Source: Actinomycetota bacterium (GTDB lineage Bacteria > Actinomycetota > Acidimicrobiia > Acidimicrobiales > AC-9). Taken from it: 35,196 nt of DNA. Shown piece after piece: positions 14,821-22,092 of the stretch (positions are counted from its first letter, which is position 1; every line of letters begins with the position of its first letter). Below the pieces are notes generated by a model that saw nothing but the letters and a program-made list of their open reading frames with translations, was not told the origin of the DNA and ran no database searches. The stretch spans positions 1 through 35,196 of the forward strand of contig VAWP01000099.1 in assembly GCA_005888295.1 (NCBI GenBank), given 5' to 3'. The translations under genes and the position numbers were made by a program.

Positions 14821-16098
14821 TCAGCCGTCGTCGGTGGGGATGCTGATGCGCTCGAGCCACAGGCCCGGCGCGTCCACCTCGGGGGGCGTCGGCAGGTGGC
14901 GGGCAGAGGTCCACAGCTGGGCGAGGGCCTGCTCGCCGCCCCGCTCGAGCACGCCCGTCACGAAGGCGGCGCCGCGATCGAACTGCGCCTGTCCGAGCTC
15001 GAGACCGAACAGGCGCTCGACGAAGCGGTCCGCTTCGCCGCGCTCCACCCGTCGCCGCCGGAGGGCCTCGGTGAGGGACCCGTACGAGCTGATGAGCCGG
15101 TGTCCGACGGAGTCCATGACGTGGTCGACGTAGCCCTCGATGGCCGCCGTCAGGGCCTCCAGCTGGCTCAGCAGCTGCCTCTGGGCCGGGGTCTGCAGCT
15201 CGCCGAGCAGCGCCGTCGGGTCGCCGAGAGCCTGCTGGAGTGAGCTCGGGTTGGTGGGATCGATGTCCGACAGCCGGTCCTCGAGGGCGCTGGGATCGTG
15301 CTGGAACCCGGACACGTATCCCTCGAGGAGCTCCAGCATCCGGGCGCGCACGTGGGGCCGACCGAGAATGGCGTGGTGGGTCACCTCGCTCAGGCACACC
15401 CACAGGCGTACGTCGTCGAGGGGCAGGCTCCAGTCGGTGGCGAAGGCGGCGATGCTCGCCGGCACCATCATGAGCTGATCGGACTCGGCTCGGGGAATGG
15501 GCAGGTCGTACTGCCCCATGGCCCGCTCGGCCAGGTGGCCGACCATGGCCCCGAACTGGAGACCGAGGAGGGTGGGTCCCATGACCTGGCCCAGCTGGCC
15601 GAGGAACCCCGACGGGTCCTGCTCGGAACCGAGATCGAAGCCGGGGACGGGGGGTTGCCCGCCGGGCCCGCGCGGTGCACCCGGCTCAGGTGTGCTCGGG
15701 CCGACGTCGCCCTCGTGCCGGCCTCCCTGGCCGACGTCGTCCGGACCACCTGACAGCGATCGAGCGAGCGAGTCCAGCAGCGGGCGCCACGCCTCGAGGG
15801 TGTGCCAGGCCCACTCGGCCCGCGTCACGGGCTGGATGGTGACCACCCGGCCGCTCACCGTCGTCGCCGCCCCGGTGGCATCGGCCACGTGGAGATCGGC
15901 GACCCTGACGAGCTCTTCGAGGCGGATCCGCTCCAGGGGGTCGACGTTGGTCTCGGGCTGGCCTCCGCTGGCGACACCCTGGGCGACCTGACGGGCCAGC
16001 TCCCAGTGCACCGGGCCCTGTGTGGCGAGCATCTTGAGCAGGTCCCCCAGGAGGTTCTCGAAGAAGTTGCCGCCTCCGAAGGGCGAGGGCGTGCTCAC
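14821..16098 (-). CDS. Zincin_2 / DUF2342-type putative hydrolase with altered metal motif
   Basis: 425 residues from GTG 16098. The N-terminus MSTPSPFGGGNFFENLLGDL and a first domain on substrate-like loops are followed by GFLGQLGQVMGPTLLGLQFG and then the would-be zinc helix CLSEVTHHAIL near residue 238. Active members of zincin families have H-E-x-x-H; here the first His is Ser, so ordinary zinc catalysis is doubtful. I recall that some actinobacterial relatives also have degenerate motifs, so this may be typical of the branch. The helical C-terminal half (LEALTAAIEGYVDHVMDS, RRVERGEADRFVERLFGLE) matches the family. TAGCAT seven nucleotides before the GTG predicts a leaderless transcript. 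Confidence 0.8.
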   Translation of the reverse strand: MSTPSPFGGGNFFENLLGDLLKMLATQGPVHWELARQVAQGVASGGQPETNVDPLERIRLEELVRVADLHVADATGAATTVSGRVVTIQPVTRAEWAWHTLEAWRPLLDSLARSLSGGPDDVGQGGRHEGDVGPSTPEPGAPRGPGGQPPVPGFDLGSEQDPSGFLGQLGQVMGPTLLGLQFGAMVGHLAERAMGQYDLPIPRAESDQLMMVPASIAAFATDWSLPLDDVRLWVCLSEVTHHAILGRPHVRARMLELLEGYVSGFQHDPSALEDRLSDIDPTNPSSLQQALGDPTALLGELQTPAQRQLLSQLEALTAAIEGYVDHVMDSVGHRLISSYGSLTEALRRRRVERGEADRFVERLFGLELGQAQFDRGAAFVTGVLERGGEQALAQLWTSARHLPTPPEVDAPGLWLERISIPTDDG

Positions 16099-16105
16099 TC
16101 GTCGA

Positions 16106-16111
16106 ATGCTA
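16106..16111 (-). promoter_or_regulatory. Candidate leaderless -10 of the zincin_2 gene
   Basis: Minus-strand TAGCAT, seven nucleotides before GTG 16098. The gap to the upstream HtrA-like gene is only 44 bp, so the promoter fills it. Confidence 0.55.
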
Positions 16112-16142
16112 TGCGGGCGACCGCCCCGGCCGGGCTCGTGCC

Positions 16143-17395
16143 CTACGCCGCCTCGGCGCCGAGCGTGGCGCGCATGGGCCAGTGCCCGCCGTTGCGGACC
16201 ACGTCGAGCATCACGGGGGCGCCGGGTCGGCGCAGCCGCAGCGCCCCCCGCAGGTCGAGGATCGACGGTACGGGCTGGCCGTCCCGGCGGCGGCCGGGCT
16301 GTTGCTCTGCACGTTCAGGACCTGGACGCCGCCCGGCGTGCTCCCACCGCCCGGGGTCGCTGGCTCGTGGTCGTCGGCAGAGATGCCCAGCCATGCGCGC
16401 ATGACCTTGCCCTTGGTGACCAGCTGGTCGGCGGCGTCGTCGACCAGGGCTGCCGGTGCCGCAACCCAGTGCGCGCCGCCGCCGTCACCGGTCGTCTCCG
16501 TGGTGATGCCGACGACCCTCCCCGACTGGTCGAGGAGCGCACCGCCCGGCGCGGGTCCGGGCGGGGCGTCGGTGTCGATGGCGTCCAGGAGCGGAGGACC
16601 CCCGTTCACACGCACCTGCTGGTTGACGCCCTTGATGGTGCCGATGGCGACCGCTGGAGGAGAGCCGACCGGATCGGCCGCGCCGACGGCGATGGTGACC
16701 TGGCCGGTCGCCGGCGCCGGGCTCGGCTCCAGGCTCACACTGGGCAGCGGCTTGGCCACCCGGAGGACGGCCACACCGTCGTCGTCGTCATCGCCGACGA
16801 TCGACGCCGTCTCCTGCTGTCCGTTGGACGTGATCACGCTGACGCCCACCGCCCCCGCCAGCAGGCGGGCCACGGTGAGGACCATACCGTCGCTGCGGAA
16901 GACCAGCCCCGACCCGCGCACGTGTCCCTGCCCGGTCGCCACGTCGACGGTGACGATGGCAGGCCACACCTTCGCCACCATTCCCATCAGGCTGGGCCCG
17001 GCGCTGATCGAGGGGTGGTTCTGCACGGGCTGTGAGCCGGCGGTCGGCACGACGGCGGAGGCGGTGGTCACCGGGGCGCCGGGCTGACCGCCGCTGCCGA
17101 CGTTGCTCGATGTCCTCGCCGGTCCCAGCCAGTTCACTCCCGCGATGACGCCCGAGGCGACGAGGGCACCCACCAGTCCGCCCAGGATGACCCGTCCCCA
17201 GAGACGGCCGCCGGCCGGGTGTCGCCCCTGGGCCGGGACGTCGGGGACGCCCGACGGCGGGGTGCCAGTGCTCCGCAGCTCCGACGGGTGTCGCCAGAGC
17301 CGGTCATCGGGCGGAAGCCATGGGCGGGTCGGCGGGTCCTCCGACGATTCAGGACCGTCGTGATCGTCGTCGAAGTCGCCGCTCTCGACGGTCAT
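16143..17395 (-). CDS. HtrA-like membrane protein without catalytic triad, PDZ domain broken by deletion/frameshift
   Basis: Starts at ATG 17395 (leaderless signal upstream). A cytoplasmic acidic/Pro-rich N-terminus leads to a membrane helix (VILGGLVGALVASGVIAGV, about residues 69-88), a linker and a trypsin-like domain. The HtrA landmarks are recognisable but changed: the usual TNAHVV is TVARLL (His to Arg), the usual TDLAVL is DGVAVL (Asp to Gly), and the usual GNSGGP is PAPGGA (Ser to Pro). It is therefore a pseudoprotease. A PDZ domain begins at MRAWLGISADD; at about 16290 the reading passes from NSPAAAG to DGQPVPSILDL in another frame, skipping the roughly ten residues (LxxGDxIxxV) expected between them. 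The second frame ends at 16143. Without the deletion it would be a full PDZ domain. Confidence 0.8.
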
Positions 17396-17402
17396 CAAGC
17401 CG

Positions 17403-17408
17403 AGAATA
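17403..17408 (-). promoter_or_regulatory. Candidate leaderless -10 of the HtrA-like gene
   Basis: Minus-strand TATTCT, seven nucleotides before ATG 17395. It is back-to-back with the moaE promoter about 50 bp away. Confidence 0.6.
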
Positions 17409-17453
17409 TCGACGTGATGCTCCCATGAGGCATCGCCACCCCTCTCTGGGCCG

Positions 17454-17459
17454 TACCAT
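17454..17459 (+). promoter_or_regulatory. Candidate leaderless -10 of moaE
   Basis: TACCAT, seven nucleotides before GTG 17467. Its last two bases are part of ATG 17458, so promoter and apparent start cannot both be used; this argues for the GTG. Confidence 0.45.
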
Positions 17460-17466
17460 GAACCGT

Positions 17467-17937
17467 GTGAAACCGCCCTCGACCGGCGACGACTGGGTGG
17501 GGCTCACGACGGGTCGCTTGCCCCTGGAAGCGGCGCTGGAGTGGGCCGTGCGACCCGGATGCGGCGCCGTGGTCAATTTCGTGGGGACGGTACGCGACCA
17601 CGCCGAGGGGCGTGCTGGCGTGACCGGCATCGAGTACGAGGCCTACGCCGAGCAGGTGGAGCCCAGGCTGGGAGCCATCGCCAGGGCCGCTCGGGATCGT
17701 TGGGAGTGCCTCGGTCGTGTCGTGTTGCTGCACCGAGTCGGGCCGCTCGCCGTCACCGAGGCATCCGTGCTGGTGGTCACCTCGACGCCTCATCGGGCCG
17801 AAGCGTTCGCGGCGACGAGGTTCTGCATAGATACGCTCAAGACCACAGTTCCCATCTGGAAGCGTGAGAGTTGGTCCGGAGGTGTCGAGTGGGGCACCGA
17901 CGCACATGACGTCGTCGGCGTGGCGGAGCAGGTCTGA
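17467..17937 (+). CDS. moaE: Molybdopterin synthase catalytic (large) subunit
   Basis: MoaE transfers sulfur, with MoaD, into precursor Z to form molybdopterin. Motifs: VVNFVGTVRDHAEG, IEYEAYAEQVEPRL, VVLLHRVGPLAVTEASV, and the active-site KTTVPIWKRE with its two conserved Lys. The protein is 156 residues from GTG 17467, or 159 from ATG 17458. GTG is preferred because TACCAT sits exactly seven nucleotides upstream and there is no Shine-Dalgarno for either. No MoaD or other molybdenum gene lies nearby, so its partner is encoded elsewhere. It is followed after 33 bp by a small membrane protein and the MreB-like gene. Confidence 0.93.
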   Translation: MKPPSTGDDWVGLTTGRLPLEAALEWAVRPGCGAVVNFVGTVRDHAEGRAGVTGIEYEAYAEQVEPRLGAIARAARDRWECLGRVVLLHRVGPLAVTEASVLVVTSTPHRAEAFAATRFCIDTLKTTVPIWKRESWSGGVEWGTDAHDVVGVAEQV

Positions 17938-17970
17938 GATCAGTGGGGGGAGCTGTGGAGCAGTGGTGAC

Positions 17971-18165
17971 GTGACCAATCTGTTGTATGTGGCCGTGCCG
18001 ATCGTACTGGTGCTGCTCGTCTCGCTCGTGATGGCGGCCCGAGGACGGCGGCCGACCTCCGTGGAGTCGGGCGTCGAGGAGTTCTCCCGTGGCCTGCGTG
18101 CCCTGGCCCCCGAGGATGTAGGGTCCCGGAAGGGAAGACGGCATCGGAGGGCGTGGCCTGGCTAG
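17971..18165 (+). CDS. Small single-pass membrane protein of unknown function
   Basis: 64 residues from GTG 17971. One N-terminal membrane helix (NLLYVAVPIVLVLLVSLVMAA) is followed by a basic, polar cytoplasmic tail with SVESGVEEFSRGLRALAPED. It resembles small membrane proteins placed next to MreB-type genes in actinobacteria, but I recognise no family. Its end overlaps the likely start region of the MreB-like gene, so the two may be translationally coupled. It may tether or position the filament; this is only inferred from location. Confidence 0.6.
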   Translation: MTNLLYVAVPIVLVLLVSLVMAARGRRPTSVESGVEEFSRGLRALAPEDVGSRKGRRHRRAWPG

Positions 18166-19162
18166 GGACCTTGCCATCGATCTCGGGACGGCGAACACCC
18201 TCGTCATTGCCCGCGGGCGCGGCATCGTCATGAACGAGCCCACCGTCATCGCCTTGAACTCGAGGACCCAGGACGTGCTGGCGATGGGCCACGAGGCGTG
18301 GCACATGATCGGGCGCACGCCCGGTTACATCGTCGCCGTGCGCCCCCTGCGACAGGGCGCGATCACCGACTTCGACATCACCCAGCGCATGCTGCGGCTG
18401 TTGCTGCACCGCGCAGGGACGTCGCGGTTCAACCGGCCCCGAGCGCTCATCTGCGTGCCCTCCGCCATCACCGCGGTCGAGCGCCGAGCCGTCGAGGAGG
18501 CCGCCCGGCGGGCGGGAGCGGCCGGCGCCTACCTGATCGAGCAGCCGATGGCCGCAGCCATCGGGGCCGGTCTGCCGATCCACGAGCCCGTCGGCAACAT
18601 GGTCGTCGACATCGGTGGTGGCACGACGGAGACGGCGGTGATCGCCCTCGGCGGCATCGTGTCCCTCCAGGCGATACGGGTCGGCAGCTTCGACATCGAC
18701 ACCGCCATCCAGACCTACATCCGCCGCGAGTACGGCATCGCCGTCGGCGAACGCACCGCCGAAGAGATCAAGATGGCGATCGGCTCGGCCTGCCCCCTGG
18801 ACGAGGAGATCAAGGCCGAGGTGCGGGGACGGGACCTCATGTCGGGGCTCCCCAAAACCGTCATCCTCTCGCCGAACGAGGTGCGCCAGGCGACCGAGGA
18901 GGCAGTCGGCGCCATCGTCGAGTCGGTCCTCAGGTGCCTCGGTCAGGCTCCGCCGGAGCTGGCCCAGGATCTGATCCTCCAGGGCATCCATCTCGTCGGC
19001 GGCGGTGGGCTGCTCCAGGGCATGGCCCGGCGGCTCAGCGACGAGACCGCGCTCCCGGTGCGCCTGGTGGACACGCCGCTCGAGACCGTCGTCGTGGGTG
19101 CCGGTCGGTGTCTCGATTCCTTCGACTCGCTGAAGTCGATGTTCATCAGCTCGGAGCGCTGA
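18158..19162 (+). CDS. MreB-like actin-family protein (unusual start)
   Basis: About 334-residue actin-fold ATPase. Phosphate-1 loop AIDLGTANTLV at the N-terminus, VVDIGGGTTETAVIALGG as phosphate-2 and GIHLVGGGGLLQGMARRL as the adenosine motif mark it as MreB family, which guides cell-wall synthesis along the membrane. The phosphate-1 loop lies upstream of the first ATG (18230), so that ATG cannot be the start. Back to an in-frame stop at 18119 there is no ATG, GTG or TTG. The best candidate is CTG 18158, seven nucleotides after GGAGG (18146-18150). Alternatively GTG 18153 is the true start and one base has been lost around 18160-18164. Divergence from classical MreB and the absence of mreC/mreD nearby suggest a specialised paralogue. 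Confidence 0.8.
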   Translation: MARDLAIDLGTANTLVIARGRGIVMNEPTVIALNSRTQDVLAMGHEAWHMIGRTPGYIVAVRPLRQGAITDFDITQRMLRLLLHRAGTSRFNRPRALICVPSAITAVERRAVEEAARRAGAAGAYLIEQPMAAAIGAGLPIHEPVGNMVVDIGGGTTETAVIALGGIVSLQAIRVGSFDIDTAIQTYIRREYGIAVGERTAEEIKMAIGSACPLDEEIKAEVRGRDLMSGLPKTVILSPNEVRQATEEAVGAIVESVLRCLGQAPPELAQDLILQGIHLVGGGGLLQGMARRLSDETALPVRLVDTPLETVVVGAGRCLDSFDSLKSMFISSER

Positions 19163-19220
19163 GGGCGCGGAGCCGCCGAGAGCTGGCGGAGGCCGCCGAG
19201 CTCGGCACCTTCCTCCGGTT

Positions 19221-19284
19221 CCGCATTTGGTCGAAAGTGGGCGGTGCGCTCGCAGCCGCGGTGACCACTTTCGACCAAATGTGG
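19221..19284. repeat. Long inverted repeat between convergent genes (likely two-way terminator or palindromic element)
   Basis: Arms 19221-19240 and 19265-19284 are 20 nt each. They pair completely except for one G/T position that would be a G-U pair in RNA (CATTTGGTCGAAAGTGG against CCACTTTCGACCAAATG). The 24-nt loop contains a further GCGG/CCGC pairing. It lies between the MreB-like stop (19162) and the HEAT-repeat stop (19314), so it could end transcription from both sides. Its lower GC content and length are unusual here, and a dispersed palindromic repeat is possible. Confidence 0.75.
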
Positions 19285-19313
19285 AACACCCTAAAGACCA
19301 GCCCTGGCGGGGC

Positions 19314-19946
19314 TCAGCGCTCGGTGGGCTCGTCGAGCAGATCCTCGGCCGCTTGGCGGACCTGCCAGTCCCGGTCCTGTCGGGCCCGCGCCAGGGCGGC
19401 GTCGACGGCCGGACCGGAGAAGGGCGCCAGGGCGATGACGGCCCGACGGCGGACGGCGGGCCGATCGCTCTGGGCCGCCAGTATGGCGGGCAGCCCGCGC
19501 TCGTCGCCGATGGCACCGAGGGCCGCGACTGCCGCCTCGCGGCACAAGGGGTCTGGGTGGTTCGTCGCCACCATCGCGACCGCATCGACCGACGAGCGGT
19601 CACACCGTTCACCGGCGGCCCAGGCCGCCGCCTCGACGACGAGCGGCTCGGGGTCGGCGAGGGGGGCGCGCAGGTCCACCTCCGGACACCGGGTGCTCAG
19701 CTCGCAGGCCCGCCGGCGGACGTCGGCGGCGGGATCGCCGAGGGCGGCGACGAGGTCGCGCTGAACCAGCCGGCCCATACGAGACAGGGCGCCGAGCGCC
19801 GCCGCTCGAGTACCTCCCGCCTCCTCGATCAGGCCGGCCCTGGCCGCCTCCTCGTCACCGGCGTGCCCGGCCAGCGTGACCACTCGGCGCGCCCTCGCCT
19901 CGGCCAGGGCAGCCTCGGAACCGTGCCGCTCAGCTGCCGGATCCAT
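19314..19946 (-). CDS. HEAT-repeat protein
   Basis: 210 residues reading leftwards from ATG 19946, which overlaps the end of the upstream membrane-protein gene by 17 bp. The chain is a run of short helical pairs, each with Ala/Leu-rich helices and conserved Asp/Arg turns: LVQRDLVAALGDPAADVRRRA, LADPEPLVVEAAAWAAGE, NHPDPLCREAAVAALGAIGD, QSDRPAVRRRAVIALAPF and ARQDRDWQVRQAAEDLLDE. These fit five or so HEAT (PBS-lyase type) repeats, a protein-binding scaffold. No enzymatic residues are seen. It is probably a cytoplasmic partner of the membrane protein in the same transcript. Confidence 0.75.
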   Translation of the reverse strand: MDPAAERHGSEAALAEARARRVVTLAGHAGDEEAARAGLIEEAGGTRAAALGALSRMGRLVQRDLVAALGDPAADVRRRACELSTRCPEVDLRAPLADPEPLVVEAAAWAAGERCDRSSVDAVAMVATNHPDPLCREAAVAALGAIGDERGLPAILAAQSDRPAVRRRAVIALAPFSGPAVDAALARARQDRDWQVRQAAEDLLDEPTER

Positions 19947-20856
19947 GACCGAGCGCCCCCACGACGAAGAAGACCAGCCCGAGCAGTATCCCGGCTCCGA
20001 CGACTCCGACCGTGACCGCCAGCACGAACAACATGACGAGCGAGTACCCACGCTGATCGGGGGTGGCGCGGACAGGCGAGGGCCAGCGGGCGAGCAGCCG
20101 GATGCGGCTCGCCAGTCGGCCAGCCACGCCGGGTCGAGCGGGTCGCTCCGGATGGGGCTGGAAGGGGGCGGGTCCCGCCGACGAGGGCGCTGCCGGCACG
20201 ACCTTCGTCGGCTCGGCGGCGGGGGGCGTTGGCTCGGCGGTCGCCGGTGCGGCGGGTTCGGCCTCGGCTGGCGCCGCTGGGGCGGGTGGGGCCCACGCCG
20301 TTGGCGAGGCGGGCTCGGCACTTGGCGGGGGCGGCAGGGGCCACGACGGCGCCGTCGCAGCCGGCTCAGCCGACGCCGGTGTGACGGGTTCGGCAGGCGC
20401 GGCCGACGGCGTCGCGGCGTCGTCGAGCTCTGCGTGTTCGGCAGACGACGCCTCGTCCTCGACGCGCTCGGGCGGCACGGGCACCGGCTCTCCGGGCTCG
20501 GCGGGGGAGGCTGTGCCGTCTGCCGGTGTGGTCCCGTCCGTTGTATCTCCTGGCCCGGCGCCGCTCTCGGCCGGGGGATTCGCGTCACCATCCCCCGCTG
20601 GGTTGTCCGCCGGGGACCGATCCACGGAGGTCTTCGTCGCGTCGGCTTCGTTGCGGGGGCCAGGCTCGCCAACGCCGTCCTGTCCGCCCAGCGCCGGCTG
20701 CCCCACGGCGTCAGCTCCATCCGGGTAACCGACGCGCTCCTCGGAGGACTGCACCGACGGACCAGTCTCGCTGTGGCCCGCGATCGCTGGTCCTGCCCTC
20801 TCGGCAGGGCTGCCCTCAGCGTTCGGGCTCGAGTCCTGATCGAACAGAGGAGCCAT
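19930..20856 (-). CDS. Pro/Ala/Glu-rich protein with C-terminal membrane anchor
   Basis: 308 residues from ATG 20856. The first 240 are low-complexity and probably disordered: acidic at first, then Pro/Ala/Glu repeats (AEPAAPATAEPTPPAAEP). A basic stretch (LASRIRLLARWPSPVRATPDQRG) precedes a C-terminal hydrophobic region of about 34 residues, YSLVMLFVLAVTVGVVGAGI onward, which can form one or two membrane helices. This suggests a tail-anchored protein with a large flexible arm. No family is recognised. It is divergent from the YlbL gene and overlaps the HEAT-repeat gene, a probable partner. Low complexity makes strand choice less certain, but the clear membrane segment and coupling support it. 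Confidence 0.6.
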   Translation of the reverse strand: MAPLFDQDSSPNAEGSPAERAGPAIAGHSETGPSVQSSEERVGYPDGADAVGQPALGGQDGVGEPGPRNEADATKTSVDRSPADNPAGDGDANPPAESGAGPGDTTDGTTPADGTASPAEPGEPVPVPPERVEDEASSAEHAELDDAATPSAAPAEPVTPASAEPAATAPSWPLPPPPSAEPASPTAWAPPAPAAPAEAEPAAPATAEPTPPAAEPTKVVPAAPSSAGPAPFQPHPERPARPGVAGRLASRIRLLARWPSPVRATPDQRGYSLVMLFVLAVTVGVVGAGILLGLVFFVVGALGHGSGS

Positions 20857-20992
20857 GGGCGCTCAAATGGCCGACTGCGCCGGCAGGAGCTGCGTTCCGT
20901 GGCAGGCTGGACGGGGCGACGGCGACGAAGCAGGTTCGCACCGGAGGCCCGGAGCAGAGGGGCACAAACCAGACTTGAGCACGATCGATCCG

Positions 20993-22087
20993 ATGGTACA
21001 ACCAGGCCCCTCGCGATCTGGCTCCGAACCCCGTCGGCGCCGCCGCTGGCTGCGATGGGTCATCGCCCTCGTCGCCCTCGTGGTCGCCGCCGCGGTCGCC
21101 GGAACGACGATCAAGCTCGACTACTACGCCCTGGCCCCCGGGTCCGCCGTCGCCGTGGGCAACCTCATCAAGGTGCCGCCCGACAAGAGCCACACCGTTC
21201 CCGGCCAGGTCTTCCTCACGACCGTCTCGCTGAGCCAGGTCAGGGCCATCGACTACGTGCCCGACCAGCTGAGCTCGGACGTGTCGGTGGTACCAGCCGA
21301 GCAGGTCCTCGGCTCGACGCCACCGAGCCAGTTGCAGGTGCAGAACGCCTTGGAGATGGACAACTCCAAGCAGGCGGCCCAGGTTGCTGCGCTGCGCCGC
21401 CTGAACTATCCGGTCCCCGAACGTGATGCCGGTGCGGTGGTGGTCCAGGTCCAGAAGGGGACGCCGGCCGCGGGCAGGCTCCAGATCGGAGAGACGATCA
21501 CCGCCATCAACGGCCGCCCGACCCCGACGGCCGACCAGGCCGTGGCGATCACCCACGCCCAGCACCCCGGCGACGTCGTGCATCTGACCGTCGATCCTGG
21601 CGGAGGCACTCCCGCTCGGGACGTCCCCCTCACGCTCGCCGGCCACCAGGTTCAGGGCCAGGAGGTCGCGTACATGGGGATCGCGTTGTCGACGCACGCC
21701 CAGTTCGACTATCCGTTCCCGATCACGATCAACTCCGAGGGCATCGGTGGACCGTCCGCCGGCTTGGCGTACACGCTCGGCATCATCCAGGCCCTCACTC
21801 CCGACGACCTCACCGGCGGGCAGAAGGTGTCGGCGACCGGCACGATCGATCCCACCGGACGCGTCGGTGACGTGGGAGGTGTGGCCCAGAAGACGGTCGC
21901 CGTCCGCAATTCGGGTGCCACCTTGTTCTTGGTGCCCCCAGCCGAGTACAAGGTGGCCATGCAACACGCGGGGAACCACCTGAAGGTGGTCCCGGTAGCG
22001 TCGCTCGACCAGGCGCTCACCGCCCTGGGCAGCCACGGGGGCGACACCCGCGACATTCCTCCACCGCCGAGAGGAGAAACGGGATAG
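20993..22087 (+). CDS. YlbL-type membrane PDZ-Lon serine protease
   Basis: 364 residues from ATG 20993 (an in-frame TTG 20975 is an alternative). A basic N-terminus and one membrane helix (WLRWVIALVALVVAAAVAGT) anchor the protein. A PDZ domain spans about residues 135-210 (GAVVVQVQKGTPAAGRLQIG, ITAINGRPT). A Lon-type catalytic domain follows, with the nucleophile Ser in GGPSAGLAYTLG and Lys in VAQKTVAVRNSGA, preceded by GTIDPTGRVGDVGG. There is no ATPase domain. Such proteins (B. subtilis YlbL, M. tuberculosis Rv3194c) act at the outer face of the membrane. Five bases separate it from the histidine kinase, so the two form an operon. In mycobacteria the homologue neighbours UPF0182 and zincin_2 genes, both also in this window. 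Confidence 0.9.
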   Translation: MVQPGPSRSGSEPRRRRRWLRWVIALVALVVAAAVAGTTIKLDYYALAPGSAVAVGNLIKVPPDKSHTVPGQVFLTTVSLSQVRAIDYVPDQLSSDVSVVPAEQVLGSTPPSQLQVQNALEMDNSKQAAQVAALRRLNYPVPERDAGAVVVQVQKGTPAAGRLQIGETITAINGRPTPTADQAVAITHAQHPGDVVHLTVDPGGGTPARDVPLTLAGHQVQGQEVAYMGIALSTHAQFDYPFPITINSEGIGGPSAGLAYTLGIIQALTPDDLTGGQKVSATGTIDPTGRVGDVGGVAQKTVAVRNSGATLFLVPPAEYKVAMQHAGNHLKVVPVASLDQALTALGSHGGDTRDIPPPPRGETG

Positions 22088-22092
22088 GAGCC

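Noticed and set aside
19876-21426. 516-codon plus-strand open frame across the Pro/Ala-rich gene and ylbL start
   Set aside because: Low-complexity Arg/Gly-rich translation without domains; the minus strand has a clear membrane helix and the ylbL frame is different.
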